Shown: in pieces, positions 19,045 to 27,551 of the stretch | How positions within the stretch are numbered: position 1 is the stretch's first letter | How the letters are laid out: each line of letters opens with the position of its first letter | Source: Pelagibacterium lentulum | GTDB lineage: Bacteria > Pseudomonadota > Alphaproteobacteria > Rhizobiales > Devosiaceae | DNA: 64,000 bases | Assembly (NCBI RefSeq): GCF_003992625.1 | Contig: NZ_RZMW01000048.1 | Location: forward strand, 124,001-188,000 | Direction of reading: 5' to 3' | The notes under the pieces: model-generated | Seen by the model: the letters and a program-made list of their open reading frames with translations, nothing else | Databases searched by the model: none | What the model was told of the DNA's origin: nothing | Program-made: the position numbers and the translations under genes

Positions 19045-19803
19045 TCAATCGCGACCGCGAAACCGTCGCTGATAATCGGGATCGTATAGCGCGCTTTCGC
19101 GGAAGTTTTCAGCATCGAGCGTACGCCCGACAAAAATGATTGCAGTGCGTTCAATCGGCTCGTTAGAGATCTTTGCAAAAATATCGGCCAGCGTGCCGCG
19201 AACGATACGCTCCTTGTCCCAACTGGCCCAGGCGACGATCGCCACCGGGCAGTCCGCGCCATAAAGCGGGGTCAGTTCGGCAACGATCTGGTCGAGTGCA
19301 TGGATCGCAAGATGGATGGCGAGCGTCGCGCCGCTTGCGCCGAACTGCGCCAGTGTTTCACCGTCCGGCATGGGCGAAGCGCGGCCCGAAACGCGAGTCA
19401 GAACGAGGCTTTGCGCCAGTGCCGGTTTGGTCAACTCCTGCCCGAGCGCGGCAGCAGCAGCAGCGAAGGCTGGGACACCAGGCGTCAGCGTATAGGGGAT
19501 ATTGTGCTTTTCCAGCCGTCTGATCTGTTCGGCAACGGCGCTCCAGACCGAAAGATCGCCCGAATGAAGTCGCGCCACATCATGCCCGGCCTTGTGAGCC
19601 TCAGCATATTCGGCCTCGATTTCATCGAGTGAAAGCGGTGCTGTATCAATGAGCCTCGCGCCGTCCATGCACCAGTCAAGCATTTCTCGGGGCACGATCG
19701 AGCCCGCGTAAAGGCAGACGGGGCAGCGCGCCAGAAGGTCGCGACCGCGTACAGTGATGAGATCGGCGGCGCCGGGGCCTGCGCCGATAAAATGCACTGT
19801 CAT
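19045..19803 (-). CDS. cobM: precorrin-4 C11-methyltransferase (CobM)
   Basis: 252-residue SAM-dependent tetrapyrrole methylase that methylates C11 of precorrin-4 to give precorrin-5. [20 protein letters not shown] and [12 protein letters not shown] are hallmarks, followed by [15 protein letters not shown] and VTPGVPAF-like [19 protein letters not shown]. Last gene of the cob operon, overlapping cobL by ATGA. Confidence 0.95.
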   Translation of the reverse strand: MTVHFIGAGPGAADLITVRGRDLLARCPVCLYAGSIVPREMLDWCMDGARLIDTAPLSLDEIEAEYAEAHKAGHDVARLHSGDLSVWSAVAEQIRRLEKHNIPYTLTPGVPAFAAAAAALGQELTKPALAQSLVLTRVSGRASPMPDGETLAQFGASGATLAIHLAIHALDQIVAELTPLYGADCPVAIVAWASWDKERIVRGTLADIFAKISNEPIERTAIIFVGRTLDAENFRESALYDPDYQRRFRGRD

Positions 19804-21026
19804 GTCGCATCTCTAGGCTTAATCCACACCCATTGGGTGATGGGCATGGCCGGGCGCCAACCGTGCATCTGGCCCAAGGGTTCGGCGCGCGCGATTTGGA
19901 CGCGGGTCAACCGCCCGCCTAATTCGCCATAAAGCACCGAAAGCAGCGTTTCCATTTCGGTCGTGACAGCATTGGCGACCAGCCGCCCGCCGGGCTTAAG
20001 CGCCTTGATGGCGGTATCCACAACGCCATCATCAGTGCCGCCGCCGCCGATAAAGACCGCGTCGGGCGTAGCCAATCCATCCAGTGCCGCAGGTGCAGCA
20101 CCGGCGCACAATTGCAGACCGGGCACGCCGAGCGCGGCGGCATTTTCGGCAATGCGGTTAAGGCGCTTTGCTTCCGGTTCAATTGCGATTGCCGAAAGCG
20201 AGGGGTGCATCAACATCCACTCGATACCGACCGAACCGGAGCCAGCACCAATGTCCCAGAGCAATTGCCCCGAGGCCGGTGCGAGCGCCGAGATCGTCAG
20301 CGCGCGAATTTCGCGCTTGGTGATCTGTCCGTCATGCTCGAATGCACTATCGGGCAGGCCCGGTGCATAAGAGATCACAAGCGCATCAGGCATCGCGCGA
20401 GGTTCGATTCCCAGAATATTGATCCGACTCACGTTTTCGCAATCGAGACGCGCGGCCTCCGTCTGACGGACACGTTCATCGGGCCCACCCAGGGCCTCCA
20501 AGACCGTCAACCGGCTCGGGCCGAAACCGTGTTCGGTCAAATAGGAAGCGATTTCCGCAGGGCCGTTCTCGTCCGATGTCAGCGCGAGGATTTTGCGCCC
20601 CGGATGGAGATGCGGACGTACAAGCTCTACCGGTCGGCCGTGCAGTGAAATCATTGTCACGTCCTGCAACGGCCAACCGATCTTGGCTCCGGCAAGCGAG
20701 AAAGCGGATGGCGCGGGATAAATTCGCATCTCGGTAGCCGGAATCTTTTCGGCAAGCGTCGAGCCGATTCCATAAAAGAACGGATCGCCGCTTGCCAGAA
20801 TGCAGACCTGCTTGCGGCCCCGCAGCCGCATCAACTCCTCGATCGACGTTGAAAGCGGACTTTGCCAGCGCCGCTGTTCGGCCATGCCAAGCCCTTTGGC
20901 CAGCCGTAAATGCCGCTCGCCACCGAAAACGATCTCGGCCTTGCCGATATGGGTCTTGGCCGTTCCTGTGATGCCGTCCAGACCATCTTCGCCGATACCG
21001 ACAATCGTGAGCCAGGGTTCAGTCAT
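19800..21026 (-). CDS. cobL: precorrin-6Y C5,15-methyltransferase (decarboxylating) (CobL)
   Basis: 408 residues, fusion of a CbiE-type methylase (about 1-205, with [12 protein letters not shown] and [13 protein letters not shown]) and a CbiT-type domain (about 215-400, with [18 protein letters not shown]). It methylates C5 and C15 and removes the acetate carboxyl of precorrin-6B. ATG 21026 ([15 protein letters not shown]) overlaps the cobJ stop as ATGACTGA and has GAGG upstream; longer starts run into cobJ. The reductase that makes its substrate (CobK) is not encoded in this cluster. Confidence 0.94.
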   Translation of the reverse strand: MTEPWLTIVGIGEDGLDGITGTAKTHIGKAEIVFGGERHLRLAKGLGMAEQRRWQSPLSTSIEELMRLRGRKQVCILASGDPFFYGIGSTLAEKIPATEMRIYPAPSAFSLAGAKIGWPLQDVTMISLHGRPVELVRPHLHPGRKILALTSDENGPAEIASYLTEHGFGPSRLTVLEALGGPDERVRQTEAARLDCENVSRINILGIEPRAMPDALVISYAPGLPDSAFEHDGQITKREIRALTISALAPASGQLLWDIGAGSGSVGIEWMLMHPSLSAIAIEPEAKRLNRIAENAAALGVPGLQLCAGAAPAALDGLATPDAVFIGGGGTDDGVVDTAIKALKPGGRLVANAVTTEMETLLSVLYGELGGRLTRVQIARAEPLGQMHGWRPAMPITQWVWIKPRDAT

Positions 21027-21786
21027 TGCCATCCTCGCGCACATATCGAGGCGTGTAGATAAGGGCAGGGCGGTCGTCCCGGTCAATGGCGCGGGTTTCC
21101 GGCGTGCCGACGATCACGCACGTTGCCATGTCTGCCATTTCTGGCTCGGCCTTTCCCAAGGGCACGACTGCAATCTTTTCATCCTCGCGTCCCGCCGCAC
21201 GACCAAAAATCACGAGGGTTTCCCCAGGCAATTGCGTGCGCAAAATCTCAAACGTCTTGCCCAACTGCCAAGGGCGCGCCTTGCTGATAGGGTTGTAAAA
21301 CGCCATGACGAACCCGGCCTCGGCGGCAGCGCGAATGCGATGCTCGATCAAAAACCAGGGCTTGAGATTGTCCGAGAGTGAAATAGCGCAAAAGTCGTTG
21401 CCGAGCGGCGCACCAACCCGTGCAGCAACCGCCAGCATGGCCGTGAGGCCCGGCACGATTGTGAGATCGACCGACTTCCATGTATCCGGGCCGTTATCGA
21501 TGGCCTCGCATACAGCAGCCGCCATGGCAAAAACGCCCGGATCGCCACCGGAAATCATGCAAACGCTTTTGCCTTCGGCGGCATGGTCAAGCGCGGCGGC
21601 AGCACGGGCAAGCTCCTCGCGATTGTCCGAGGGAACGGTAATCTGATCCTCTCGCAAAGCGAGCCGGTCGAGATAGGGCTTATAGCCGAAAAAATGCGTC
21701 GCATCGTCCACGGCAGCGCGCGCTTCGGGCGTCATCTGGTCCGGGTTGCCCGGTCCCAGTCCCACGACATAAAGCCGCCCGCTCAT
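21019..21786 (-). CDS. cobJ: precorrin-3B C17-methyltransferase (CobJ)
   Basis: 255 residues. RLYVVGLGPGNPDQMTPEA, FGYKPYLDRL, MISGGDPGVFAMAAAV and VMAFYNPISKARPWQLG are diagnostic of CobJ/CbiH. It contracts the ring to give precorrin-4. ATGA overlap with cobI. Confidence 0.95.
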   Translation of the reverse strand: MSGRLYVVGLGPGNPDQMTPEARAAVDDATHFFGYKPYLDRLALREDQITVPSDNREELARAAAALDHAAEGKSVCMISGGDPGVFAMAAAVCEAIDNGPDTWKSVDLTIVPGLTAMLAVAARVGAPLGNDFCAISLSDNLKPWFLIEHRIRAAAEAGFVMAFYNPISKARPWQLGKTFEILRTQLPGETLVIFGRAAGREDEKIAVVPLGKAEPEMADMATCVIVGTPETRAIDRDDRPALIYTPRYVREDGND

Positions 21787-22520
21787 GGCCGCCCCGTCCA
21801 GCCGGGCACCAACACCTGGCTGAAGTAAGGGGCAGGGCTGTCATCGCGCTCCGAAAGGCGCAGGACAAGCGCGTTTTCCATCGTGCCGCGCTCGACATAG
21901 ATCGCCGTGTCGAGCTTGCCTGCATCGCTTAGCGCTTGCCGTATCTTGGGCAGGTTGCCACCAACCTTCATGATAACGGCGCTGTCTGCCGTCGCAAGAC
22001 GCTGGGCAAGATCCTCCCGCGATAGCGTACCGGGCAGCACGGTAAAGACATCATCGCCCTGCATTAGTGGCACACCGGCCTGCGACCAGCACCCCGAAAG
22101 GCTGGTGATACCGGGAATGACTTCCGTTTTATAGAATGGCGCAAGCCGCACATGAATGTGCATGTAGGAGCCATAAAAGAAGGGGTCGCCTTCCGACAGC
22201 ACGGCAACCGTACGGCCCTGATCGAGATGGGCCGCAATCTGGCTTGCCGACTGTTCGAAAAACGCGGCGATCTGAGCCTTATAGGCACCATCATGGCGAT
22301 GAATTTCGGTTGTCACCGGATAGGCCAAAGGCAGTTCGATTGCCGTCTCCTGCCAATGCGGCGTAACGATAGTGCGCGCGTTGCCATTGCGGCCCCGCTT
22401 GAGAAAATGCGCAATCACATCCGCATCGAGCAGAGCACGGACAGCTTTCAGTGTCAGAAGTTCGGGGTCACCGGGGCCGGTACCAACGCCAATCAGCCGT
22501 CCCTTTGATGGCGTGCTCAT
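21783..22520 (-). CDS. cobI: precorrin-2 C20-methyltransferase (CobI)
   Basis: 245 residues. GRLIGVGTGPGDPELLTLKA at the start, LSEGDPFFYGSYMHI and VIPGITSLSGCWSQAGVPL in the core identify CobI, which makes precorrin-3A from precorrin-2. Overlaps cobH and cobJ by ATGA. Confidence 0.95.
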   Translation of the reverse strand: MSTPSKGRLIGVGTGPGDPELLTLKAVRALLDADVIAHFLKRGRNGNARTIVTPHWQETAIELPLAYPVTTEIHRHDGAYKAQIAAFFEQSASQIAAHLDQGRTVAVLSEGDPFFYGSYMHIHVRLAPFYKTEVIPGITSLSGCWSQAGVPLMQGDDVFTVLPGTLSREDLAQRLATADSAVIMKVGGNLPKIRQALSDAGKLDTAIYVERGTMENALVLRLSERDDSPAPYFSQVLVPGWTGRP

Positions 22521-23149
22521 ATGCCCGGCCTTGCAAGGGCGTTGAGCGCAGCGGCGGTCATCGCGCTACCGCCAAGTCGACCTTCGACAATGGCGAAAGG
22601 AATGCCATAAGAATTCTCGCCAAGTGCCTGTTTTGACTCAGCAGCGCCCACGAAACCGACAGGCATTCCTATGATCGCGGCAGGCTTTGGTGCGCCGTCA
22701 CGCAGGAGTTCGAGAAGATGGAAAAGTGCGGTCGGTGCATTGCCGATGGCCACCACCGAACCGGCCAGACGCGGCAGCCAGATGTGAATCGCAGCCGCAG
22801 AGCGGGTATTGCCGTAATCTGCCGCCAGATGCGGGGTCTCAGGATTGCGCAACTCGCAAATCACTTCGTTATTGGCTGGCAGGCGAGAGCGGGTGACGCC
22901 GCGCGCCACCATTTCGGCATCGGTGAAAATCGGCGCTCCGGCAGCAAGAGCGGCGCGGGCCGCTTGCACGAAATCGGGCGAGAAACGGAAATACTGCGCG
23001 GCATCTACCATGCCACAGGCATGAATCATCCGCACAGCCACATCCGCTTCCTCTGCACTGAAGCGGGAGAGATCGGCTTCGGCGCGGATGGTGGCAAAGG
23101 ACTGCCGATAAATTTCCGCGCCGTCACGGATATAGTCATATGTGTTCAT
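22517..23149 (-). CDS. cobH: precorrin-8X methylmutase (CobH)
   Basis: 210 residues. MNTYDYIRDGAEIYRQSFA, RMIHACGMVDAA with the conserved catalytic-region His, IFTDAEMVARGV, and VIGNAPTALFHLLELL / GMPVGFVGAAESKQAL are characteristic. It converts precorrin-8X to hydrogenobyrinate. ATGA overlaps on both sides. Confidence 0.95.
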   Translation of the reverse strand: MNTYDYIRDGAEIYRQSFATIRAEADLSRFSAEEADVAVRMIHACGMVDAAQYFRFSPDFVQAARAALAAGAPIFTDAEMVARGVTRSRLPANNEVICELRNPETPHLAADYGNTRSAAAIHIWLPRLAGSVVAIGNAPTALFHLLELLRDGAPKPAAIIGMPVGFVGAAESKQALGENSYGIPFAIVEGRLGGSAMTAAALNALARPGI

Positions 23150-24423
23150 TCATGCCCCAGCCGGTCAAGGCTCTCCAGCGTGCTGTCTTCGGGCCGCCGT
23201 GTTTCTCGGATTCGGGCTGCCAGATCAACGATAGAGGCTTCCATAGCCCCAGGATCAAGGCTTGCAAATGGCTTTTGTGTCGCGCCGCGATAGTGGGTCA
23301 ACGCGTTACCGCACAGCATAATGCCCGGACGGCCAGCATGTGGGCATCCCTTGGCACAGGTGGAAACATGGATATGAAACGAACCATCTATCAAATCCGG
23401 CGCCACCGCAAACAGGGCCATTGCCAGTTCGGCGGCTTGAATAATACCTATTTCGCTTTTCTCCGCGCCGGAACAGAGCGTCAGACGGGAGGCGCCAACA
23501 TCCTGCCGGGTCCAGAAACCGTGTGCTGCAAGCGCTGGAGATAGGGCCTGCATGGCGCTGGAATCAAAGCCGGTCAGCGCGAGCGTGCGATCCGGGGCGG
23601 GGCGGGCATCGACCACGCCATATTGCCGCATGGATCGAGCCAATGCGAACAATTGGGCGGACTTGACCTGACCGAATGGTAGTCCGATCCGCAAGGCAAC
23701 GCCACCATCCGTTAGGCTGATCGGACCCAGGACATAGCTGGCTGGGCGGGTCAGCGTCAGCGGTCGTGCATCCACGAACGGAAGTTGTGCGCGAATGCGG
23801 CCAAGCTGCAAATCCATGCCGCGACTGCTTGGGCCTTCATCCTGCAACATCGCCAATATGAGACCGACGGCTTCGGCTGCTTGCGCTTCGGCCAGAGCGC
23901 CAATGGTTTCGCCGCCCACTTCGAGTATCCAGCAATCATGCCGGGCGATCAGGCGTATATCGGCCTTGAGCCCGTCGAGCAGCAACTGTCCGCCGCTGAC
24001 AATAACGATAGACAGTTTGGGAGAGAGCGGTCCCTTTTCCAATGTGGCATCGCAAACCTGGCGAATTGCCCGCGCAAGCGGTCTGGGATCGCGAACGGCT
24101 TTGGGGTCAAGGCCCGCTATGGGCGAGATCTCAATCGACACCCCGGTCTGGGCCTCGATCCCAGCAGCGTCCAGCGCCATACGAAAATTCTGCTCGGTTT
24201 CAGCCGTGAGGCCGCGTACCTGCACGTTGCCTCGCGCCGTTACTTCGATAAGGCCATTGCCGTAGTCTCTGGCACTGCTGGCAAGAGCTTCAAGCTGGTC
24301 TGGCGTAAAGCCTTCCGCCACGGGTCGAAATCTCACCAGCAGGCCATCGGCAACCGCCATGGGCTTTGCCAAGGTCGGACAGGCGCCGCGGGCATGGGGT
24401 GAACTTGATTGCTTCGATGTCAT
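23146..24423 (-). CDS. cobG: precorrin-3B synthase (CobG)
   Basis: 425 residues, related to nitrite/sulfite reductases and carrying an iron-sulfur cluster; oxygen-dependent formation of precorrin-3B, which marks the aerobic pathway. Two ferredoxin-like half domains are visible, with RGACPTLAKPMAVADGLLVR at the start, GLIEVTARGNVQVRGL, and the cluster-binding HVSTCAKGCPHAGRPGI near the C-terminus. ATG 24423 gives the normal family N-terminus; an upstream extension to 24564 would run into cobF. It starts 40 bases after the cobF stop. Confidence 0.93.
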   Translation of the reverse strand: MTSKQSSSPHARGACPTLAKPMAVADGLLVRFRPVAEGFTPDQLEALASSARDYGNGLIEVTARGNVQVRGLTAETEQNFRMALDAAGIEAQTGVSIEISPIAGLDPKAVRDPRPLARAIRQVCDATLEKGPLSPKLSIVIVSGGQLLLDGLKADIRLIARHDCWILEVGGETIGALAEAQAAEAVGLILAMLQDEGPSSRGMDLQLGRIRAQLPFVDARPLTLTRPASYVLGPISLTDGGVALRIGLPFGQVKSAQLFALARSMRQYGVVDARPAPDRTLALTGFDSSAMQALSPALAAHGFWTRQDVGASRLTLCSGAEKSEIGIIQAAELAMALFAVAPDLIDGSFHIHVSTCAKGCPHAGRPGIMLCGNALTHYRGATQKPFASLDPGAMEASIVDLAARIRETRRPEDSTLESLDRLGHE

Positions 24424-24463
24424 GGCCGTTCTCTTAGCAAGAGGGACGCAATGACGAAAGAAA

Positions 24464-25219
24464 TTAGGCCGATGTCCGGCGCAAAAGATATATGTCCATG
24501 ATCCAGCCATGCTCGGCGCGCGCAGCTTCCCGCGCTGCGGAGATTTTATCTCGTACCTTGGCAAGCGGGCCGGAAATCAGGATTTCCTGTTCCATACCGA
24601 CATACGCCGCCCAATAGATATCTATATTGCCGGGTGCAATTTGAGCGTAGGTTTTTTGCCCATCGAGCATGACAACCACGCTGTCGGCGCCATCCGGCCA
24701 GCCGCTGACGAGCTTGCGTCCTGTCGTGATCGTTACAGGGTTTCCAATCGTGTTGAGCGGAATTGCAAAAGCGGCTGTGAGGGCCTGAATGGCAGTAATT
24801 CCAGGGATGACTTCAATGTCGAATGCCAGCCCGGTCTGCTCCTTTACTGATTCTACGATCCTCAACGTGCTGTCGTAAAGCCCCGGGTCGCCCCAGACCA
24901 GCAGGGCGCCATTGGCATCGTCCGGCATATCGGCAAACAACTTGCCATAGGACTGCGCGATCATATCGTGCCAGTCGATTACGCGCTGGCGATAATCTGG
25001 CGTTTCGCGATTGCGCTGCAGGATCGGGAATTCGCGGATTTCGACAGGGCGTGAGATATAGCGGTCACAGATTTCATGGCGAATGGCCGCGAGAGCGGCT
25101 TTTTCATCACCCTTGGTGGGAATGAAGACCACATCGATTTGATTGAGCGCGGAAATCGCCTGCATCGTGACATGCTCGCGATTGCCCGTGCCAATGCCGA
25201 TAATAAAGAGTTTGCGCAT
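24464..25219 (-). CDS. cobF: precorrin-6A synthase, deacetylating (CobF)
   Basis: 251 residues. MRKLFIIGIGTGNREHVTMQ, VVFIPTKGDEKAAL, WHDMIAQSYGKLF and LVWGDPGLYDSTLRI are typical of CobF, which methylates C1 of precorrin-5 with loss of acetate. It is the first gene of the operon. The 80 bases upstream, shared with a divergent gene, are too short for a cobalamin riboswitch and contain no B12 box that I can see. Confidence 0.95.
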   Translation of the reverse strand: MRKLFIIGIGTGNREHVTMQAISALNQIDVVFIPTKGDEKAALAAIRHEICDRYISRPVEIREFPILQRNRETPDYRQRVIDWHDMIAQSYGKLFADMPDDANGALLVWGDPGLYDSTLRIVESVKEQTGLAFDIEVIPGITAIQALTAAFAIPLNTIGNPVTITTGRKLVSGWPDGADSVVVMLDGQKTYAQIAPGNIDIYWAAYVGMEQEILISGPLAKVRDKISAAREAARAEHGWIMDIYLLRRTSA

Positions 25220-25299
25220 CGTCTCCCGCCAATTGCGACAATGATGTTCTTGAGCAGCGCTTTAGAGCACGTTACTTGTGCATGAGAAAAGGGCAAGTC

Positions 25300-25683
25300 A
25301 TGCACATTCACGCAAGGAGATTGGGAAGGGATGCCGCGGCCGCCGCCGCTGTGCTCGCCATCTATTTGCTGACCCTTCTGGTGCCGATACATCAGACGCA
25401 GGCTCTGCAGGACCATTTCGAGACGCTCGGCTATGAAAATCTTTCGGGCTGGTCATTATGCATCGGCGGTGATTATGAGCCTGTTGAGCCCGAAAAACTG
25501 CCAAAGATTTGCTCCCTTGCCGGGCTCGGAAAACTCACTCTTGCCCCGGTGGGGGCTGCCGATGCCGATTTTGGTCCGGTTGTTCGCTTCACCAGCATCT
25601 CCTATTCTCTTGAAGGGCGCGTGTCTTTGGACGCGCGGGATACCGGCGCGCATCCTCCACGAGCGCCTCCGGTCTTGCTCTGA
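25300..25683 (+). CDS. small single-pass membrane or exported protein, DUF2946-like
   Basis: 127 residues. MHIHARRLGRDAAAAAA leads into one hydrophobic segment (about 14-32), then a soluble part with two cysteines (SLCIGG and KICSLAG) and a Pro-rich end HPPRAPPVLL. This layout resembles DUF2946 proteins, which often sit in copper loci; the neighbour is a copper chaperone. ATG 25300 has AAAAGGG at good spacing; ATG 25282 has no site. Function unknown. Confidence 0.6.
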   Translation: MHIHARRLGRDAAAAAAVLAIYLLTLLVPIHQTQALQDHFETLGYENLSGWSLCIGGDYEPVEPEKLPKICSLAGLGKLTLAPVGAADADFGPVVRFTSISYSLEGRVSLDARDTGAHPPRAPPVLL

Positions 25684-25728
25684 ACCGATTCAAAAGATTC
25701 AGAAATTCATCAAAACCGGATTCAAGAC

Positions 25729-26226
25729 ATGAACCGCATTCTTTCTTTCGGCATCGCCGCGATGCTGCTTGCCACTCCCGTTTTTGCGCATGACCATGCA
25801 GCCCACGATACAGTTGCAGCCGGCAGCCTCGAAATTTCGGGTGCCTTTACCCGTGCGACCAATCCCGGCGCGCCTGTCGCGGGCGGCTACTTTTCCGTTA
25901 CCAATAACGGTGACACCGATGACCGCCTCGTCGCCGTCGAAGCGAATATCTCAGAGCGCGTGGAAATTCACGAAATGACTATGGTCAATGACGTGATGAA
26001 CATGCGCGAGTTGCCCGACGGCCTGCCTGTTCCTGCGGGCGAAACGGTAAATCTGGCGCCAGGCGGCTATCACCTGATGTTTATGAACCTGACGACAAGT
26101 CTTGTGGAGGGTGAAACCGTCGATGTGGTACTCGTGTTCGAGGAGGCAGGGGAGGTGCCTGTCACACTCAGCGTGGAATCGGCAGGTGCGCGCAGCGCAT
26201 CGGGCCATAATGCACACGGCCACTGA
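25729..26226 (+). CDS. periplasmic copper chaperone PCu(A)C
   Basis: 165 residues with a signal peptide (cleavage after PVFA). The Cu(I) site of the family is recognisable: His and Met in VEIHEMTMVNDVMNMREL and a later GGYHLMFM. His-rich ends (HDHAAHD after the signal, GHNAHGH at the C-terminus) add metal-binding capacity. The family delivers copper to the CuA site of cytochrome c oxidase, and a cox operon lies 10 kb downstream. It follows the preceding small gene by 45 bases. Confidence 0.9.
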   Translation: MNRILSFGIAAMLLATPVFAHDHAAHDTVAAGSLEISGAFTRATNPGAPVAGGYFSVTNNGDTDDRLVAVEANISERVEIHEMTMVNDVMNMRELPDGLPVPAGETVNLAPGGYHLMFMNLTTSLVEGETVDVVLVFEEAGEVPVTLSVESAGARSASGHNAHGH

Positions 26227-26248
26227 CCGGCCCGTGCATTAACGAAAC

Positions 26249-26292
26249 CGCGAGCACGATTGTTTTGTCACAATAAAACTCTTGTGCTCGCG
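26249..26292 (+). other. structured leader element upstream of nspC
   Basis: Perfect outer stem CGCGAGCAC (26249-26257) with GTGCTCGCG (26284-26292), enclosing an inner stem ATTGT/ACAAT around TTTGTC. No T tract follows, so it is not a simple terminator of the copper gene. It lies about 100 bases before the nspC start and may be a cis-acting RNA element. The rest of this 166-base gap holds the nspC ribosome-binding site and nothing else evident. Confidence 0.45.
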
Positions 26293-26392
26293 CGCCGCAG
26301 TCATTAGATGGGGCGCTTCGCAATTTGAATTCTTGTTCTCAAAAGCTGGCGTGCCCATCCACAAGGGTGCTCAGGAGGTTCGAACGTAAAGA

Positions 26393-27499
26393 TTGACGCT
26401 ACAGACACCCTATTATCTGCTCGACAAGTCGGTACTTCTCCGCAATCTGGAAAAAATATCGTATTTGCGTCAGGCATCGGGCGTCAAATGCGTCCTTGCG
26501 CTCAAGGCCTTCGCCACCTGGTCCGTGTTTGACATCATGGCTGAGCATCTGGACGGAACAACCTCGTCCTCGCTTTATGAAGTCAAGCTCGGCCGCGAAA
26601 AGTTTGGCGGTGAGACCCACGCTTATTCTGTCGCATGGGCTGATCACGAGATCGACGAAGCCATTTCGGTCTGCGACAAGATCATCTTCAATTCCGTCGG
26701 GCAATTGCAGCGCTATGCCGGTAAGGCTGAAGCGGCAGGCAAGACCATAGGGCTACGGCTCAATCCGGGTATCTCCCACTCCCATTTCATTCTTGCCGAT
26801 CCGGCGCGTCCCTTTTCACGTCTTGGTGAATGGGACATGGAGCAGGTCAAGCCTGTGCTGGACCGGATTTCGGGCGTTATGTTCCACTTCAACTGTGAGA
26901 ACGACTCCTTTGACAATCTCGATATGCTCATCGGCCAGATCGAGGAGCGCTATTCAGAGATTCTGCATAAGCTGGAATGGGTTAGCCTGGGCGGCGGAAT
27001 CCGTTTCACACATGAAGGCTATCCGCTCGATCAGCTCGCCGCCCGTCTGAAGGCCTTCTCCGAGCGCTATGGTGTCCAGCTCTATCTCGAACCGGGCGAT
27101 GCGGCCGTCACCGGATCGACGACGCTGGAAGTCAGCGTGCTGGACGTAATCTATAACGGCAAACATGTCGCCATTGTTGACAGCTCCACCGAAGCCCATA
27201 TGCTGGACCTGCTGATTTACAATGAGCCAGCCAATGTTAGTCCCAACAAGGGGCAACACACCTATATGATCTGCGGCAAAACTTGCCTTGCCGGAGACAT
27301 TTTTGGAGAGTTCCAGTTTGAGACCGAGCTAAAGGTCGGGGATCGCATATCAATCCTCGATGCGGCCGCTTACACGATGGTCAAGAAGAACTGGTTCAAC
27401 GGGGTCCAGATGCCGTCTATTGCGGTACGTCACCTGGACGGGCAAGTGGAACTCGTAAAAGAGTTCACGTTTGAGGACTACGCGCAGAGCCTGTCGTAA
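26393..27499 (+). CDS. nspC: carboxynorspermidine/carboxyspermidine decarboxylase
   Basis: 368-residue PLP enzyme of the alanine-racemase-fold decarboxylases. The Schiff-base Lys38 lies in CVLALKAFATW. LRLNPGISHSHF, FHFNCENDSFDNL, SLGGGIRFTHEGYP and YLEPGDAAVTGSTTL are the family's substrate and PLP-phosphate loops, and MICGKTCLAGDIFGEF carries the partner-subunit Cys. It makes (nor)spermidine from the carboxylated precursor. The start is TTG 26393, with AGGAGG about 14 bases upstream; no ATG exists nearby. The next gene supplies its substrate. Confidence 0.93.
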   Translation: MTLQTPYYLLDKSVLLRNLEKISYLRQASGVKCVLALKAFATWSVFDIMAEHLDGTTSSSLYEVKLGREKFGGETHAYSVAWADHEIDEAISVCDKIIFNSVGQLQRYAGKAEAAGKTIGLRLNPGISHSHFILADPARPFSRLGEWDMEQVKPVLDRISGVMFHFNCENDSFDNLDMLIGQIEERYSEILHKLEWVSLGGGIRFTHEGYPLDQLAARLKAFSERYGVQLYLEPGDAAVTGSTTLEVSVLDVIYNGKHVAIVDSSTEAHMLDLLIYNEPANVSPNKGQHTYMICGKTCLAGDIFGEFQFETELKVGDRISILDAAAYTMVKKNWFNGVQMPSIAVRHLDGQVELVKEFTFEDYAQSLS

Positions 27500-27551
27500 A
27501 TCGGCAGGGTGCGTAGATTGGTTCAACCTCTGAAAAGGTGTTACGTGAGAA

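Noticed and set aside
25220-25299. Cobalamin riboswitch upstream of cobF
   Set aside because: The gap is only 80 bases and holds no B12 box or matching fold; a riboswitch needs about 200 bases.
26365-26392. tRNA-like GGTTCGAA sequence
   Set aside because: No acceptor or anticodon stems around it; it is the ribosome-binding region of nspC.
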